Below the pieces are notes generated by a model that was not told the DNA's origin, did no database searches, and worked only from the letters and a program-made list of their open reading frames with translations. Of a DNA stretch of 41,762 nucleotides, positions 7,719 through 17,211 are shown piece after piece (within the stretch, counting starts at the first letter, position 1; the number at the start of each line of letters is the position of its first letter). Made by a program: the position numbers and the translations under genes. This stretch comes from an uncultured Collinsella sp. (GTDB taxonomy: Bacteria; Actinomycetota; Coriobacteriia; Coriobacteriales; Coriobacteriaceae): assembly GCA_958403395.1 (NCBI GenBank), contig CATXXF010000016.1, positions 1 to 41,762 on the forward strand, read 5' to 3'.

Positions 7719-9872
7719 TTACTGAACTTTGCTGGCGAACTCGAGATATTGCATGCGCTGCAGCTTGTCGATCGTCGAGGCGTATGGGCTGTCTTCAGAT
7801 TCCAAGTCGTAGCGCAGCCCGTCGGCACCAAGGTAGCCGGCGACATTGATGGTGGGCACATCTGACCTTGTTGCAAGCAGAGCCTTTTGATAGTCGGTGA
7901 GCGGGGCGCCGATCTTATTAAGGGTAATGGCTGCAATCTCGTTTGCCCCGACGGTGTCGTAGACGTTGAGCTCGGTATTGCCGGCGATTTCATAGTTAGC
8001 CCAGACAAAATATGTCGACTGATAGATACGGAAAGCGTGGCTTGCCGTATCTTCCTGAGGGTACAGCTCGTCGTTGAGAGTCGTTGCGGCGCTCGGCTGA
8101 TGGTCGCCAAAAAAGACAAGGACAACCGGTCTGCCGATATTGCGGAGCTCGTTGATAAAGTACTCGAGGTCCCGGTCGGATGCGTTGATGCAGGTGAGAT
8201 AGGTGTTGAGCGCGCTATTGGCGCCCTCGCTGGCTCCCTCGACCCAATAGTTTGTCAGCTCTTCGGCGGGAACGGTGCCGACATCGTATCCGCCATGGTT
8301 TTGCATCGTGACATCGAAGATGAACTGCGGGGCTTCGTCGGTTCTAAGCAGGTCGAGTATCTTGTCGTAGGTGGCGTAGTCGCATACGCCGGCATGGTAA
8401 CAGGGCGCACCTTCGAAATCGCCGATTGAAAGAAAGTCTCCAAAGCCCAGCTGCTGATAGATTTTATCTCGATGGTAGTTGACGGGGTTTTGCGGGTGCA
8501 TAGCGGTAGCGGTATACCCAAGCTCCTTAAGGTCCTTTGCCAGGCTGTTGACGCCATTCATCTGATACAGCTGATAGGGGTTTTTGCCTAATCCGACAAA
8601 GGCCGTTGTCGCTCCGGTCAAAAATTCGAATTCGGAGTTCGCCGTTCCGCCACCGGCGACCGAAGCGAGCATGGTGCCGCGAACAAGTGTGTCGGGAAGC
8701 GAGTTGTAGAATGCGGGGCCGGTGTACCCGGCCGCCTGGAGCTGCTCAAAGCACGAAAGGTCGCTAAAACTCTCATTCATGACGGCAACAATCGTCGGCT
8801 TGATTTCATTGAACTGGGCAACGGCCGCCGCGCGCTGCTCGCTCGAGCCATACGTGCTGTCGTAGGTGGCGGCGAGCTTCTGCTCGATGCTCTGCGCCTC
8901 ATCGGGCGTATAGTCTTCGGGCTTCTCAATGGGCAACTCGTTGACCATTTCGGTGAACGAAGTGATAAAACCCTGAGACGCATACGTGGTGATGGGCTGC
9001 CAACGGTCAAATCCAAAATTCAGCGCCTGCTCCAAGTCGATGCTGGAAAAGCCCGAGAGCCCCATAACGGTCACTAGCAGAAAAGCGCAGAGGTTAGCGG
9101 CGATTGCGGGGAAGACATGGGTGGGCGTACGGAGCTTTCTCGGTCGGATAAGCGAAAGAAGCCCTAGGGAAATCTCCAGCAGGGCTAGAGAGGTTACGAT
9201 TCCGGCGGTAAAGGTAAACTCGTATCCCTCGCTCACTTCCATTGCGGTGCCAAGGGCCAAGATATCGCTTGGCAGGATGGCCTCGCCTTTAAACGTTATG
9301 ACGAAGTGCTCGGCAATGCCAAGGATGCAACAGGCGACGGGCACGAGGGCCATGACGCCTCCATGACGCTGTCCCAGCAAATAAAGGGAGAGCAGAACCG
9401 TCGCGAGCAGCCCGACGGAAAACCCGAATGAGTTGGCGGGAATGCGATAGAACGTTTCGTTACAGGCAATTTCGAGTGAAACGAACGAGAGCGCTGAAAC
9501 AGCGGCGATGACAAGGATGTCACGGCAAATACAGGCAACCGTTCCCGTCGCAAGATCGGTTTGGTCGATAAGTCCCGAAACCAAGGGCTCGACAAGAAGT
9601 ATGACGGCGGTAGCACCGAGCGCCGAATAAGAAAGGACCCATAGGGAATTGTCCTCATTTACGAGCAATTGATTCGTAATCCATGCAGCTACCATGCCGA
9701 GCGGGATGAGGAGCGTCGCGCACCAAAAGACGCGGGCAATGGGCGGCTTTTCATTGTGTTTGATTGAAAAATATACACGCACCACGACGATGGCCACGAT
9801 AAGGACGGCGATGAATATGGGCAGATTGGCCATGTCGCTCGAAGTGATTTCAAGGGGGATATCTTCGGTCAT
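7719..9872 (-). CDS. LTA synthase family sulfatase-fold membrane protein
   Basis: This 717-residue protein has an N-terminal membrane domain of several hydrophobic segments (about residues 15-270) followed by an extracellular alkaline-phosphatase/sulfatase-fold domain. The metal-binding and catalytic landmarks of LtaS-like phosphoglycerol transferases are present in order: MNESFSD (about 361-367), the nucleophile-Thr region GGGTANSEFEF (about 400-410), MQNHGG and FFGDHQPS (about 588-595). Family members move glycerol-phosphate from phosphatidylglycerol to wall glycolipids or other glycans. The exact acceptor here is unknown, and many actinobacteria lack typical LTA. The ATG at 9872, with AGAGGA upstream, is preferred to the longer frame from 9947. 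A start at MANLPIF, 13 codons further in, is a less likely alternative. It is divergent from uvrA. Confidence 0.85.
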   Translation of the reverse strand: MTEDIPLEITSSDMANLPIFIAVLIVAIVVVRVYFSIKHNEKPPIARVFWCATLLIPLGMVAAWITNQLLVNEDNSLWVLSYSALGATAVILLVEPLVSGLIDQTDLATGTVACICRDILVIAAVSALSFVSLEIACNETFYRIPANSFGFSVGLLATVLLSLYLLGQRHGGVMALVPVACCILGIAEHFVITFKGEAILPSDILALGTAMEVSEGYEFTFTAGIVTSLALLEISLGLLSLIRPRKLRTPTHVFPAIAANLCAFLLVTVMGLSGFSSIDLEQALNFGFDRWQPITTYASQGFITSFTEMVNELPIEKPEDYTPDEAQSIEQKLAATYDSTYGSSEQRAAAVAQFNEIKPTIVAVMNESFSDLSCFEQLQAAGYTGPAFYNSLPDTLVRGTMLASVAGGGTANSEFEFLTGATTAFVGLGKNPYQLYQMNGVNSLAKDLKELGYTATAMHPQNPVNYHRDKIYQQLGFGDFLSIGDFEGAPCYHAGVCDYATYDKILDLLRTDEAPQFIFDVTMQNHGGYDVGTVPAEELTNYWVEGASEGANSALNTYLTCINASDRDLEYFINELRNIGRPVVLVFFGDHQPSAATTLNDELYPQEDTASHAFRIYQSTYFVWANYEIAGNTELNVYDTVGANEIAAITLNKIGAPLTDYQKALLATRSDVPTINVAGYLGADGLRYDLESEDSPYASTIDKLQRMQYLEFASKVQ

Positions 9873-9990
9873 GGACGTTCCTCTGTTACGGCAAATTAAG
9901 TTCAGTATTAGATTACTGTAACCTTTCCACGGCATTTCGAGAAACAAAGCGCCCGATACGCAAAGCTAAAGGTCTGCGAATCTTGTATTA

Positions 9991-10004
9991 CGAACATCTG
10001 TGCG
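9991..10004 (+). promoter_or_regulatory. Possible LexA (SOS) box upstream of uvrA
   Basis: The 14-mer CGAACATCTGTGCG matches the Gram-positive/actinobacterial LexA pattern CGAAC-N4-GTTCG with one mismatch in the right half. It lies about 60 bases before the uvrA start, in the divergent region shared with the LTA-synthase-like gene. uvrA is a classical SOS target, which raises the prior. No equally good site is visible before uvrB or the ybaK-murJ-uvrC group. Confidence 0.4.
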
Positions 10005-10065
10005 CGTCGAGTGCGCTAAACTCATCGACAGTATGATTCGATGCAATAGGAGGCAAGGAGCTTCC

Positions 10066-12945
10066 ATGTCTGATTCTTCTATCGTTATTCGCGGCGCTCG
10101 TGAGCACAACCTCCGTGATATCGATGTTTCCATTCCGCGTGACCAACTCGTGGTCATTACCGGTCTTTCTGGCTCGGGCAAGAGTTCGCTGGCATTTGAC
10201 ACTATCTATGCCGAGGGCCAGCGTCGATACGTCGAGAGTCTTTCGAGCTATGCGCGCCAGTTCTTGGGCCAGATGGACAAACCCGACTTGGATTCAATCG
10301 ACGGCCTTTCGCCGGCGGTGTCGATCGACCAAAAGACGACGTCTAAAAACCCTCGCTCGACGGTTGGCACCGTAACCGAGATTTATGACTATCTGCGCCT
10401 GCTGTTCGCCCGTGTGGGCACCCCGCACTGTCCCGAATGCGGCCGCGTCATTGAGCGCCAGACGACCGACCAGGTTGCCGACAAGGTCTTGGCGGCGGGG
10501 GAGGGCCGCCGCGCGTTTGTGCTGGCACCGGTGGTGCGCGGGCGAAAAGGCGAGTACACCAAACTGTTTGAGGACCTTCGCGCCGAGGGCTTTAGCCGCG
10601 TGCGTGTCGACGGTGAAGTGCGCTCGCTCGACGATCCGATCGATCTGGACAAGAAGTTCAAGCACGATATCGAGGTCGTGGTCGATCGCATCGTGATCCG
10701 TGAGAACTCTCTTGGCCGTATCGCCGGGTCTGTTGAGCAGGCGACCGCGCTGGCTCACGGCAATGTAAACGTGTACATGCTGCCCGATCGTGATGCTCCC
10801 GAGGGGACCGAGGGCGAGCTTCTGGAGTATTCGTTGGCCTTGGCGTGCCCGGAGCATGGACACTCCATTGACGATCTTCAGCCGCGTGATTTTTCGTTTA
10901 ACGCTCCCTATGGCGCATGTCCTGAGTGCGACGGCCTGGGCTTTAAGAAAACCGTTGATGCCGAGGCGCTGATCGAGGACCCCTCGAAGTCCATTGCCGA
11001 CGGAGTCTTTGGTAGCCTGTTTGGCAATTCGAACTACTATCCGCAGATTTTTGCTGCGGTCTGCAAACACTTTAAGGTGAGCGCCGATACGCCGTGGGAG
11101 GACTTGCCCCCTCGCGTGCGTCGTGCATTCTTGGATGGCCTGGGCGATACGAAGATCTCGGTCGACTACCAAAAGCTCGACGGACGTCGCAGCCAGTGGG
11201 ATACCAAGTTTTCGGGCGTTCGCAACATCCTGTACGAACGCTATACCGAGACGACGAACGAGAACACCAAGGCGCGCCTGGAGAAGTACATTCGCGAGGA
11301 GCCGTGCTCGACCTGCCACGGCGCTCGTTTGCGCCCTGAGATGCTCGCCGTCACCGTGGGCGGCAAGTCCATTTACGAAGTTTGTTGCCTGTCGTGCCGT
11401 GAATCGCTCGAGTTTTTTGAGGGCCTGGAACTCACCGAGCGCCAACAGTTTATCGGCGCCCGTATCGTCAAGGAAATCCTGGAGCGCCTGCGTTTTCTGG
11501 TCGATGTTGGACTCGACTATCTGACACTCGATCGCGCCTCGGCGACGCTTTCCGGTGGCGAGGCACAGCGTATTCGCTTGGCAACGCAGATCGGCGCGGG
11601 TCTCATGGGCGTGCTCTATATTCTGGACGAGCCCTCGATCGGTCTTCATCAGCGTGACAACGAGCGCCTGATCAAGACGCTCGAGCGCCTGCGCGATATC
11701 GGCAATACCGTTATCGTTGTCGAACACGACGAGGATACAATCCGTGCCGCCGACTACGTGATCGACATGGGGCCCGGCGCCGGTGTCAACGGCGGACACG
11801 TAGTCGCGGCGGGAACGCCTGCTGATATCATGGCGTGTCCTGAGTCGATGACGGGCGCTTATCTGACCGGCAAACGAATGATTCGGGTGCCTGATGAACG
11901 GCGCAAGCCCGGTCGCGGCTGCCTTAAAATTACGGGCGCTCGAGCCAACAACCTCAAAAACGTTACCGCCAAGATCGAGTTTGGTACGCTTACGGTTGTT
12001 ACCGGCGTGTCGGGATCGGGCAAGAGCTCCCTGGTTACCGACACCATTGCGCCTGCCCTTACGAATGCTATTCACCGTTCGACGCGCCCTGTGGGTCCGT
12101 ATAAAAAAATCGAGGGCATCGAGTGTATCGATAAGGTTATCGATATCGACCAGGCGCCGATTGGCCGCACGCCGCGTTCCAACCCTGCTACCTATATCGG
12201 CCTGTGGGATGATCTTCGCGCGCTGTTTGCGAGTACGCCGGAGTCGAAGGCGCGCGGCTACTCGCCGGGTCGTTTCTCCTTTAATGTGAGTGGCGGGCGC
12301 TGCGAGGCGTGCAAGGGCGACGGGCAGATCAAGATCGAGATGCACTTCCTTCCCGATATCTACGTTCCCTGCGAAGTTTGCGGCGGTAAACGCTACAACC
12401 GCGAGACACTCGAGGTCACCTACCGTGGCAAGACCATCTCGGACGTGCTCGACATGAGCGTCACCGAGGCGCTGGCCTTCTTTGGGAATATCCCGCAGAT
12501 TAAGCGCAAGCTCCAGACGCTGTACGATGTAGGCTTAGGCTACGTGAGCCTGGGCCAGCCCGCCACGACGCTCTCGGGCGGCGAGGCGCAGCGTGTGAAG
12601 CTCGCCAAGGAGCTTCATCGACGCCAGACGGGCAAGACGTTCTATATTTTGGACGAGCCGACGACCGGTCTTCATTTTGAGGACGTCCGCCAGCTGCTCG
12701 ATGTGCTGCAGCGCTTGGTCGATGCGGGCAACACGGTGCTGGTGATTGAGCACAACCTTGATGTCATCAAGGTTGCCGACCGCCTGATCGATATGGGTCC
12801 CGAGGGCGGTAACGGCGGCGGAACCGTCGTGGTTTCGGGCACACCGGAGCAGGTTGCGGACTGTCCGCAGAGTTATACGGGCAAGTTTTTGGCGCCGTTG
12901 CTCAGGCGTGACCGGGAGCGTCAGGCTCAACTTGATGCTCAATAA
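10066..12945 (+). CDS. uvrA: UvrABC excinuclease subunit A
   Basis: UvrA is the dimeric damage-sensing ATPase of nucleotide excision repair that loads UvrB. The 959-residue product has two ABC modules. The first Walker A GLSGSGKSS is at 33-41 and the first signature LSGGEAQR near 495. The second Walker A GVSGSGKSS is near 647 and the second signature near 836. Zinc-binding Cys pairs are visible: CPECGR near residue 122, CPECDGLG in the first signature-domain insert, and CEACKGDG with CEVCGG (about 746-772) in the DNA-contacting module. The ATG at 10066 follows AAGGAG (10055-10060). The upstream in-frame ATG/GTG extension of 22 codons from 10000 lacks a comparable site. Length and motifs match class I UvrA fully. 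Confidence 0.98.
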   Translation: MSDSSIVIRGAREHNLRDIDVSIPRDQLVVITGLSGSGKSSLAFDTIYAEGQRRYVESLSSYARQFLGQMDKPDLDSIDGLSPAVSIDQKTTSKNPRSTVGTVTEIYDYLRLLFARVGTPHCPECGRVIERQTTDQVADKVLAAGEGRRAFVLAPVVRGRKGEYTKLFEDLRAEGFSRVRVDGEVRSLDDPIDLDKKFKHDIEVVVDRIVIRENSLGRIAGSVEQATALAHGNVNVYMLPDRDAPEGTEGELLEYSLALACPEHGHSIDDLQPRDFSFNAPYGACPECDGLGFKKTVDAEALIEDPSKSIADGVFGSLFGNSNYYPQIFAAVCKHFKVSADTPWEDLPPRVRRAFLDGLGDTKISVDYQKLDGRRSQWDTKFSGVRNILYERYTETTNENTKARLEKYIREEPCSTCHGARLRPEMLAVTVGGKSIYEVCCLSCRESLEFFEGLELTERQQFIGARIVKEILERLRFLVDVGLDYLTLDRASATLSGGEAQRIRLATQIGAGLMGVLYILDEPSIGLHQRDNERLIKTLERLRDIGNTVIVVEHDEDTIRAADYVIDMGPGAGVNGGHVVAAGTPADIMACPESMTGAYLTGKRMIRVPDERRKPGRGCLKITGARANNLKNVTAKIEFGTLTVVTGVSGSGKSSLVTDTIAPALTNAIHRSTRPVGPYKKIEGIECIDKVIDIDQAPIGRTPRSNPATYIGLWDDLRALFASTPESKARGYSPGRFSFNVSGGRCEACKGDGQIKIEMHFLPDIYVPCEVCGGKRYNRETLEVTYRGKTISDVLDMSVTEALAFFGNIPQIKRKLQTLYDVGLGYVSLGQPATTLSGGEAQRVKLAKELHRRQTGKTFYILDEPTTGLHFEDVRQLLDVLQRLVDAGNTVLVIEHNLDVIKVADRLIDMGPEGGNGGGTVVVSGTPEQVADCPQSYTGKFLAPLLRRDRERQAQLDAQ

Positions 12946-12965
12946 ATAGGCGATTCAGTTTATGG

Positions 12966-12996
12966 GCGCCATCGACTCCTTGTGATTCGATGGCGC
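12966..12996 (+). terminator. Terminator-like hairpin after uvrA
   Basis: A perfect 10-bp stem (12966-12975 with 12987-12996) closes an 11-nt loop 20 bases after the uvrA stop. Only a poor T-run follows (TTGCTG), so termination may be partial or Rho-assisted. Confidence 0.6.
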
Positions 12997-13009
12997 TTGC
13001 TGTGCCGAA

Positions 13010-13040
13010 GTGACGTATGCAGCCGAATTGGACATATACT
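13010..13040 (+). promoter_or_regulatory. Possible promoter of ybaK-murJ-uvrC
   Basis: TATACT at 13035-13040 is a good -10 box, 38 bases before the ybaK start and after the uvrA terminator. A weak -35 GTGACG (13010-13015) lies 19 bp upstream. Identical TATACT boxes occur before uvrB and rapZ, which supports this as the local -10 style. Confidence 0.4.
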
Positions 13041-13077
13041 TAATCCTTGCGTCCGAATGCGAGAGAAAGGATATGTC

Positions 13078-13578
13078 ATGGCAAAGGCTGTAAAGACGCC
13101 AAAAACCAATGCGATGCGCGAGCTGGAAAGTGCCGGCATTTCCTATGTTCTACATACGTACGAAGACGATGGTGATGAGTCGGTGGGCCTGGGGGTCGCG
13201 ATTTCGGAGCAGCTTGGCGAGGAGCCCGGTCAAGGATTTAAGACTTTGGTCTGCGTGACGCCGTCCAACGACTATGTCGTGTGCTGCATCCCTGTTGCCG
13301 ACGAGCTCGATCTAAAGTCCGCCGCGCGTGCCGCGGGGGAGAAGTCCTTGGCCATGATGCATGTGAAGGATTTGCTTGCGGCGACTGGCTACGTTCGCGG
13401 CGGCTGCAGCCCGGTCGGTATGAAAAAACGCTACCGGACGCTCATTGACGAGACATGCGTCCTTTGGGATACCATTTTTATTTCGGGAGGCAAGCGTGGT
13501 TATCAGCTCGAGCTTGCACCCGATGATTTAATTGCATTTTGCGGGGCGACGGTTGCCGCGATTACGAGAGAGGACTGA
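13078..13578 (+). CDS. ybaK: YbaK/EbsC-type Cys-tRNA(Pro) deacylase
   Basis: The 166-residue product is a single YbaK/ProRS-editing-like domain. Members hydrolyse Cys-tRNA(Pro) formed by misacylation, in trans to prolyl-tRNA synthetase, in the cytoplasm. The conserved Lys of the family is K55 in GFKTLVCV. The active-site stretch GGCSPVGMKK (108-117) and the C-terminal SGGKRGYQLELAP region follow as in E. coli YbaK. The ATG at 13078 has AGAAAGGA at 13063-13070. The longer frame from 12982 would begin inside the terminator region and is rejected. It is followed after 3 bases by murJ, so the two are cotranscribed. Family membership is firm and tRNA specificity is inferred. Confidence 0.92.
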   Translation: MAKAVKTPKTNAMRELESAGISYVLHTYEDDGDESVGLGVAISEQLGEEPGQGFKTLVCVTPSNDYVVCCIPVADELDLKSAARAAGEKSLAMMHVKDLLAATGYVRGGCSPVGMKKRYRTLIDETCVLWDTIFISGGKRGYQLELAPDDLIAFCGATVAAITRED

Positions 13579-13581
13579 GCG

Positions 13582-15264
13582 ATGCCGCAGGAAGAATTGA
13601 AGTGCGGAGCTCATTTTGCAAAAGAATCTGCGCCTCAGACACCCTCATCCGAAGTTTCTTCGTCGCGAGATGACACTGACGACATGGGCTCGTCGGACTA
13701 CTCCACGGTTGGTCGTTCCGCCGGGCTTATGACCATTCTGACTATCGTGTCTCGCGTCACCGGTTTTATCCGCACGTGGGCAATGGCGGCCGCTATCGGC
13801 ATGTCGCTACTCTCGTCCTCCTATCAGGTCGCCAACAACCTGCCCAATATGCTCTACGAACTCGTGATGGGTGGCATGCTCGTGACGGCGTTTTTGCCCG
13901 TGTACATGGGCGTGAGGCGTGAGCAGGGTCGCGAGGCCTCGAACGAGTACGTGGGCAACCTGCTTGGCATTCTGCTTTTGGTGCTGGGTGGCATTTCGTT
14001 GCTGGGGACCGTGTTCGCCCCGGGCTTTATCTGGACGCAATCGTTCCTTTCGGGTGACGGCGGCAGCATGGATACCGCTGCGTTCATGTTCCGTTTCTTT
14101 GCCATCCAGATTCTCTTTTATGGTTTGGGCTCGGTGTTCTCGGGCGTTCTCAACGCACACCGCGACTACTTCTGGTCGACGTTTGCCCCGGTCCTCAACA
14201 ATGTGATCGTCATTGCGAGCTTTATGGGTTTTGCGCCCGTGTCCGCACAGTTTGGCGAACGTGCCGGCATCATCTTGATTGCGGCCGGTACGACCCTCGG
14301 TGTCTTTGTTCAGATGGCATGTCAGATTCCCGCGCTTGGCAAGCACGGCGTGCATCCCCATATCCATATCGACTTTAAGGACCCCGCGCTGCGCCAGACG
14401 ATTGCGCTCGGTATCCCGACGCTGCTCGCCACGGTGTGCATGTTTGTCTCGACTTCTATCACCAACGCTGCCGCGCTGGTGGTCCAGCCCGAGACGGGTC
14501 CTTCCGTCATCGCCTATGCGCGCCTGTGGTACACGCTGCCCTACGCGCTGATTGCCGCCTCGCTTTCGACGGCGCTCTATACCGAGCTCTCTCATGACGC
14601 ACAGGAGAAGGATTACGACAGCGTTCGCACGGGCATTTCGCGTGGCGTCGCCCAGATGCTGTTCTTCCTGATTCCGTTCGCACTGTACCTGATTGTCTTC
14701 GCACGTCCGCTCAACATGATTTACTGTGCCGGCAAGTTCGATGAATCCGGCGTGGCGCTGGTGTCCGAGTACCTTGTCTACCTGGCGCTCTCGCTGCCGC
14801 TCTACGGCGTGGTCGTGTTGATGCAGAAGAGCTTCTCTGCCTTGCTCGACATGAAGCCCTATAGCCGCTATTGCCTGTATTCCGCCATCGGCCAGGCCGG
14901 CTCGGTTCTGCTGTTTGGCGTTGTGCTGGGCTTCGGTATGCCGGCAATCGCGCTTTCGTATGTCGTCGACTACGTGATCTTGGTCGGTTGCTCGCTGTGG
15001 TGGCTGCGTCGTCGTCTGCGTGGCCTTCAGGTCAAATCTATCCTGCATGGCGGTTTCTTTGGCCTTTTGTTCGGCGGCCTGGGTGCTGCCGCAGGCGCCG
15101 GCGTCATGTGGGCGCTTGAACACTTTGTCGGGGCACTTGGCGGCTCGATTCTGATTACTCTTGGCTACGTTTGCGTTGCGGGTGTCGTCTCGCTTGCTGT
15201 TACCTTTGGCCTTGCCGTTGTCCTTAAGATGCCCGAGGTCTCGGCGCTGCTTCGTCGCAAGTAG
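13582..15264 (+). CDS. murJ: Lipid II flippase MurJ (MviN family)
   Basis: MurJ flips the lipid II peptidoglycan precursor across the cytoplasmic membrane. The 560-residue protein is almost entirely hydrophobic segments after residue 45. Family motifs near the N-terminus include TILSRV-like TILTIVSRVTGFIR (about 51-64) and NNLPNMLYELVMGG (about 84-97), with Arg residues that line the MurJ cavity. An unusual hydrophilic N-terminal extension of about 40 residues, rich in Ser, Asp and Glu, precedes the first membrane segment. A second ATG at codon 35 could instead be the start, giving a protein of standard length. GAGAGGA at 13566-13572 favours the first. The stop codon TAG touches the uvrC start. 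Confidence 0.94.
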   Translation: MPQEELKCGAHFAKESAPQTPSSEVSSSRDDTDDMGSSDYSTVGRSAGLMTILTIVSRVTGFIRTWAMAAAIGMSLLSSSYQVANNLPNMLYELVMGGMLVTAFLPVYMGVRREQGREASNEYVGNLLGILLLVLGGISLLGTVFAPGFIWTQSFLSGDGGSMDTAAFMFRFFAIQILFYGLGSVFSGVLNAHRDYFWSTFAPVLNNVIVIASFMGFAPVSAQFGERAGIILIAAGTTLGVFVQMACQIPALGKHGVHPHIHIDFKDPALRQTIALGIPTLLATVCMFVSTSITNAAALVVQPETGPSVIAYARLWYTLPYALIAASLSTALYTELSHDAQEKDYDSVRTGISRGVAQMLFFLIPFALYLIVFARPLNMIYCAGKFDESGVALVSEYLVYLALSLPLYGVVVLMQKSFSALLDMKPYSRYCLYSAIGQAGSVLLFGVVLGFGMPAIALSYVVDYVILVGCSLWWLRRRLRGLQVKSILHGGFFGLLFGGLGAAAGAGVMWALEHFVGALGGSILITLGYVCVAGVVSLAVTFGLAVVLKMPEVSALLRRK

Positions 15265-17211
15265 GTGCGTGTGGCCGGTCACGACAACATTCCAACACTC
15301 GCCGAGCAGGTTTCGCGCGTTCCCACGCAGCCCGGATGCTACCTTTGGAAAGATGCCAAGGGCGATGTCATCTACGTTGGCAAGGCGAAAAACCTGCGTT
15401 CCCGTATGCGCCAGTACGTGACGCTGCAGGATGAGCGTCAAAAGATTCCGCTGATGATGCAGCTGGTGGCGAGCTTTGACTATATCGTGGTGGAGACCGA
15501 GCACGAGGCGTTGGTGCTCGAACGCAATTTGATTGGTCAGTACCATCCGTACTTTAACGTCGACCTCAAGGATGACAAGAGCTACCCCTTTATCGCCATT
15601 ACAAAGGGCGACCTGTATCCCGCTATCAAATACACACGTGAGCGTCATAAGCCGGGAACGCGCTATTTTGGACCCTATACCGATAGCCGTGCGGCACGTG
15701 AGACGATAGATACGCTGCGCAAGGTTATCCCCATCTGCTCTGCATCCTGTGCGGAGTGGCGTCGTTGTCGCCGTATCATCGAGTCCCACAAGGGCGAGGA
15801 AGACATCGTCAATATGATTTGCGCACAAAACGGGCGTCCCTGCTTCGACTACCATGTCGGGCGCGGCCCGGGTGCGTGTGTCGGCGCGATTTCTCCTACG
15901 GACTATGCCAAGAACGTCAAACGTGTCGAGCGCTTTTTGTCGGGCCATCGCAAGGATGTCGTCGATGAGCTGACCTCCGAGATGACGGATGCCGCTGAGG
16001 CGCTCGACTTTGAGCGCGCGGCACGCGTCAAACGTCGTTTGGAGGTCATCAGGGGTCTGGACGATCGTCAGCAAGTCGTTTTTCCCTCCAGTGTCGATAT
16101 CGATGTCATCGGGTTCTATCGCGAGGAGACCATCTCCGCCGCTTGCGTCTTCGTCGTTCGCGAGGGCCGAACAGTTCGCACCTGCGAGTTCATTCTCGAC
16201 AAGGGTCTTGATGTTGACGAGGAAGAGCTCCAGTCGGGCTTTCTTAAGCGCTATTACGACGAGACGGCTGATATTCCAGCTGAGGTCAACCTTTCCGTCG
16301 AGCTTGAGGATGCGGAGGCGCTGGGGGAATGGCTTGCGGGCAAGCGCGAGCGTTCCTGCCATCTCCATAGGCCGCAGCGTGGCGAAAAGCACCGTTTGCT
16401 CGATATGGCATCCAAAAATGCGCGCCATGCCCTCATGCGCTACATGATGCGAACGGGGTACGCTGACGACCGCACCAATCAGGCGCTCCTGGAGCTCGAA
16501 AGCGCGCTGGCGCTGCCAGCGCCGCCGATGCGTATCGAGTGCTTCGATATCTCGACGCTGCACGGAACCTTTACCGTCGCCTCGATGGTGGTGTTTACCA
16601 ACGGACGCGCCGACAAGAGCCAGTACCGTCGTTTTAAAATTCAGGCCGAATTGGACGAGGCAAACGACTTCGTGTCGATGTCCGAGGTTTTGGGACGACG
16701 CTATGCTCCCGAGCGCATGGCCGACGAGCGCTTTGGATCGCGCCCCGATTTGCTCGTTGTCGATGGCGGTAAGCCGCAATTGACCGCTGCGATCAAGCAA
16801 CTTGAGGCTCTTGGGCTCGATATACCAGTTTGTGGCTTGGCAAAGGCCGATGAGGAGGTTTTCGTGCCTTGGGACGAGACTCCCGTCGTGCTGCCGACCG
16901 GGTCTGCTTCGCTCTATCTAATTAAACAGGTGCGCGATGAATCGCACCGTTTTGCAATCACATTCCATCGTGAGTTGCGTGATAAAGCCATGACAGTTTC
17001 GGTACTCGATGACGTTCCAGGCGTGGGACCCACCAGAAAACGTGCCCTTATGCGCCATTTTGGCTCGATGAAGCGTTTGCGCGCGGCGAGCGAGCAAGAG
17101 ATCGCGGAAGTTCGCGGCATACCTGCCGATGTTGCCAAGGCGGTCCACGAGGCGCTCGTTGCGTGGAATGCCGAGCGCGCCGAGGCGGCGGCTGGCCATT
17201 CCGATAGCTAA
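15265..17211 (+). CDS. uvrC: UvrABC excinuclease subunit C
   Basis: UvrC makes both incisions in nucleotide excision repair. The 648-residue product begins with a GIY-YIG nuclease domain (about 15-95) whose core reads PGCYLWKD and VIYVGKAKNLRSR. A Cys-rich segment (CSASCAEWRRC) and a UVR helix pair (about 230-265, DAAEALDFERAARVKRRLE) follow. Then comes the RNase H-like endonuclease domain with ECFDIS and LLVVDGGKPQL, and paired helix-hairpin-helix motifs at the C-terminus (VPGVGPTRKRALMRHFG). The start is either the GTG at 15265, directly after the murJ stop, or the GTG at 15271; neither has a strong Shine-Dalgarno sequence. No clear terminator follows. Confidence 0.97.
   Translation: MRVAGHDNIPTLAEQVSRVPTQPGCYLWKDAKGDVIYVGKAKNLRSRMRQYVTLQDERQKIPLMMQLVASFDYIVVETEHEALVLERNLIGQYHPYFNVDLKDDKSYPFIAITKGDLYPAIKYTRERHKPGTRYFGPYTDSRAARETIDTLRKVIPICSASCAEWRRCRRIIESHKGEEDIVNMICAQNGRPCFDYHVGRGPGACVGAISPTDYAKNVKRVERFLSGHRKDVVDELTSEMTDAAEALDFERAARVKRRLEVIRGLDDRQQVVFPSSVDIDVIGFYREETISAACVFVVREGRTVRTCEFILDKGLDVDEEELQSGFLKRYYDETADIPAEVNLSVELEDAEALGEWLAGKRERSCHLHRPQRGEKHRLLDMASKNARHALMRYMMRTGYADDRTNQALLELESALALPAPPMRIECFDISTLHGTFTVASMVVFTNGRADKSQYRRFKIQAELDEANDFVSMSEVLGRRYAPERMADERFGSRPDLLVVDGGKPQLTAAIKQLEALGLDIPVCGLAKADEEVFVPWDETPVVLPTGSASLYLIKQVRDESHRFAITFHRELRDKAMTVSVLDDVPGVGPTRKRALMRHFGSMKRLRAASEQEIAEVRGIPADVAKAVHEALVAWNAERAEAAAGHSDS

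Noticed and set aside
10294..12345. A 683-codon minus-strand open frame opposite uvrA
   Set aside because: Pure shadow of uvrA with no ribosome site or domain.
13807..16800. A 997-codon minus-strand open frame opposite murJ and uvrC
   Set aside because: It is antisense to two unmistakable genes. Its translation is rich in Arg, His, Gln and Asn with no domain, and it arises from third-position GC bias in the true genes.
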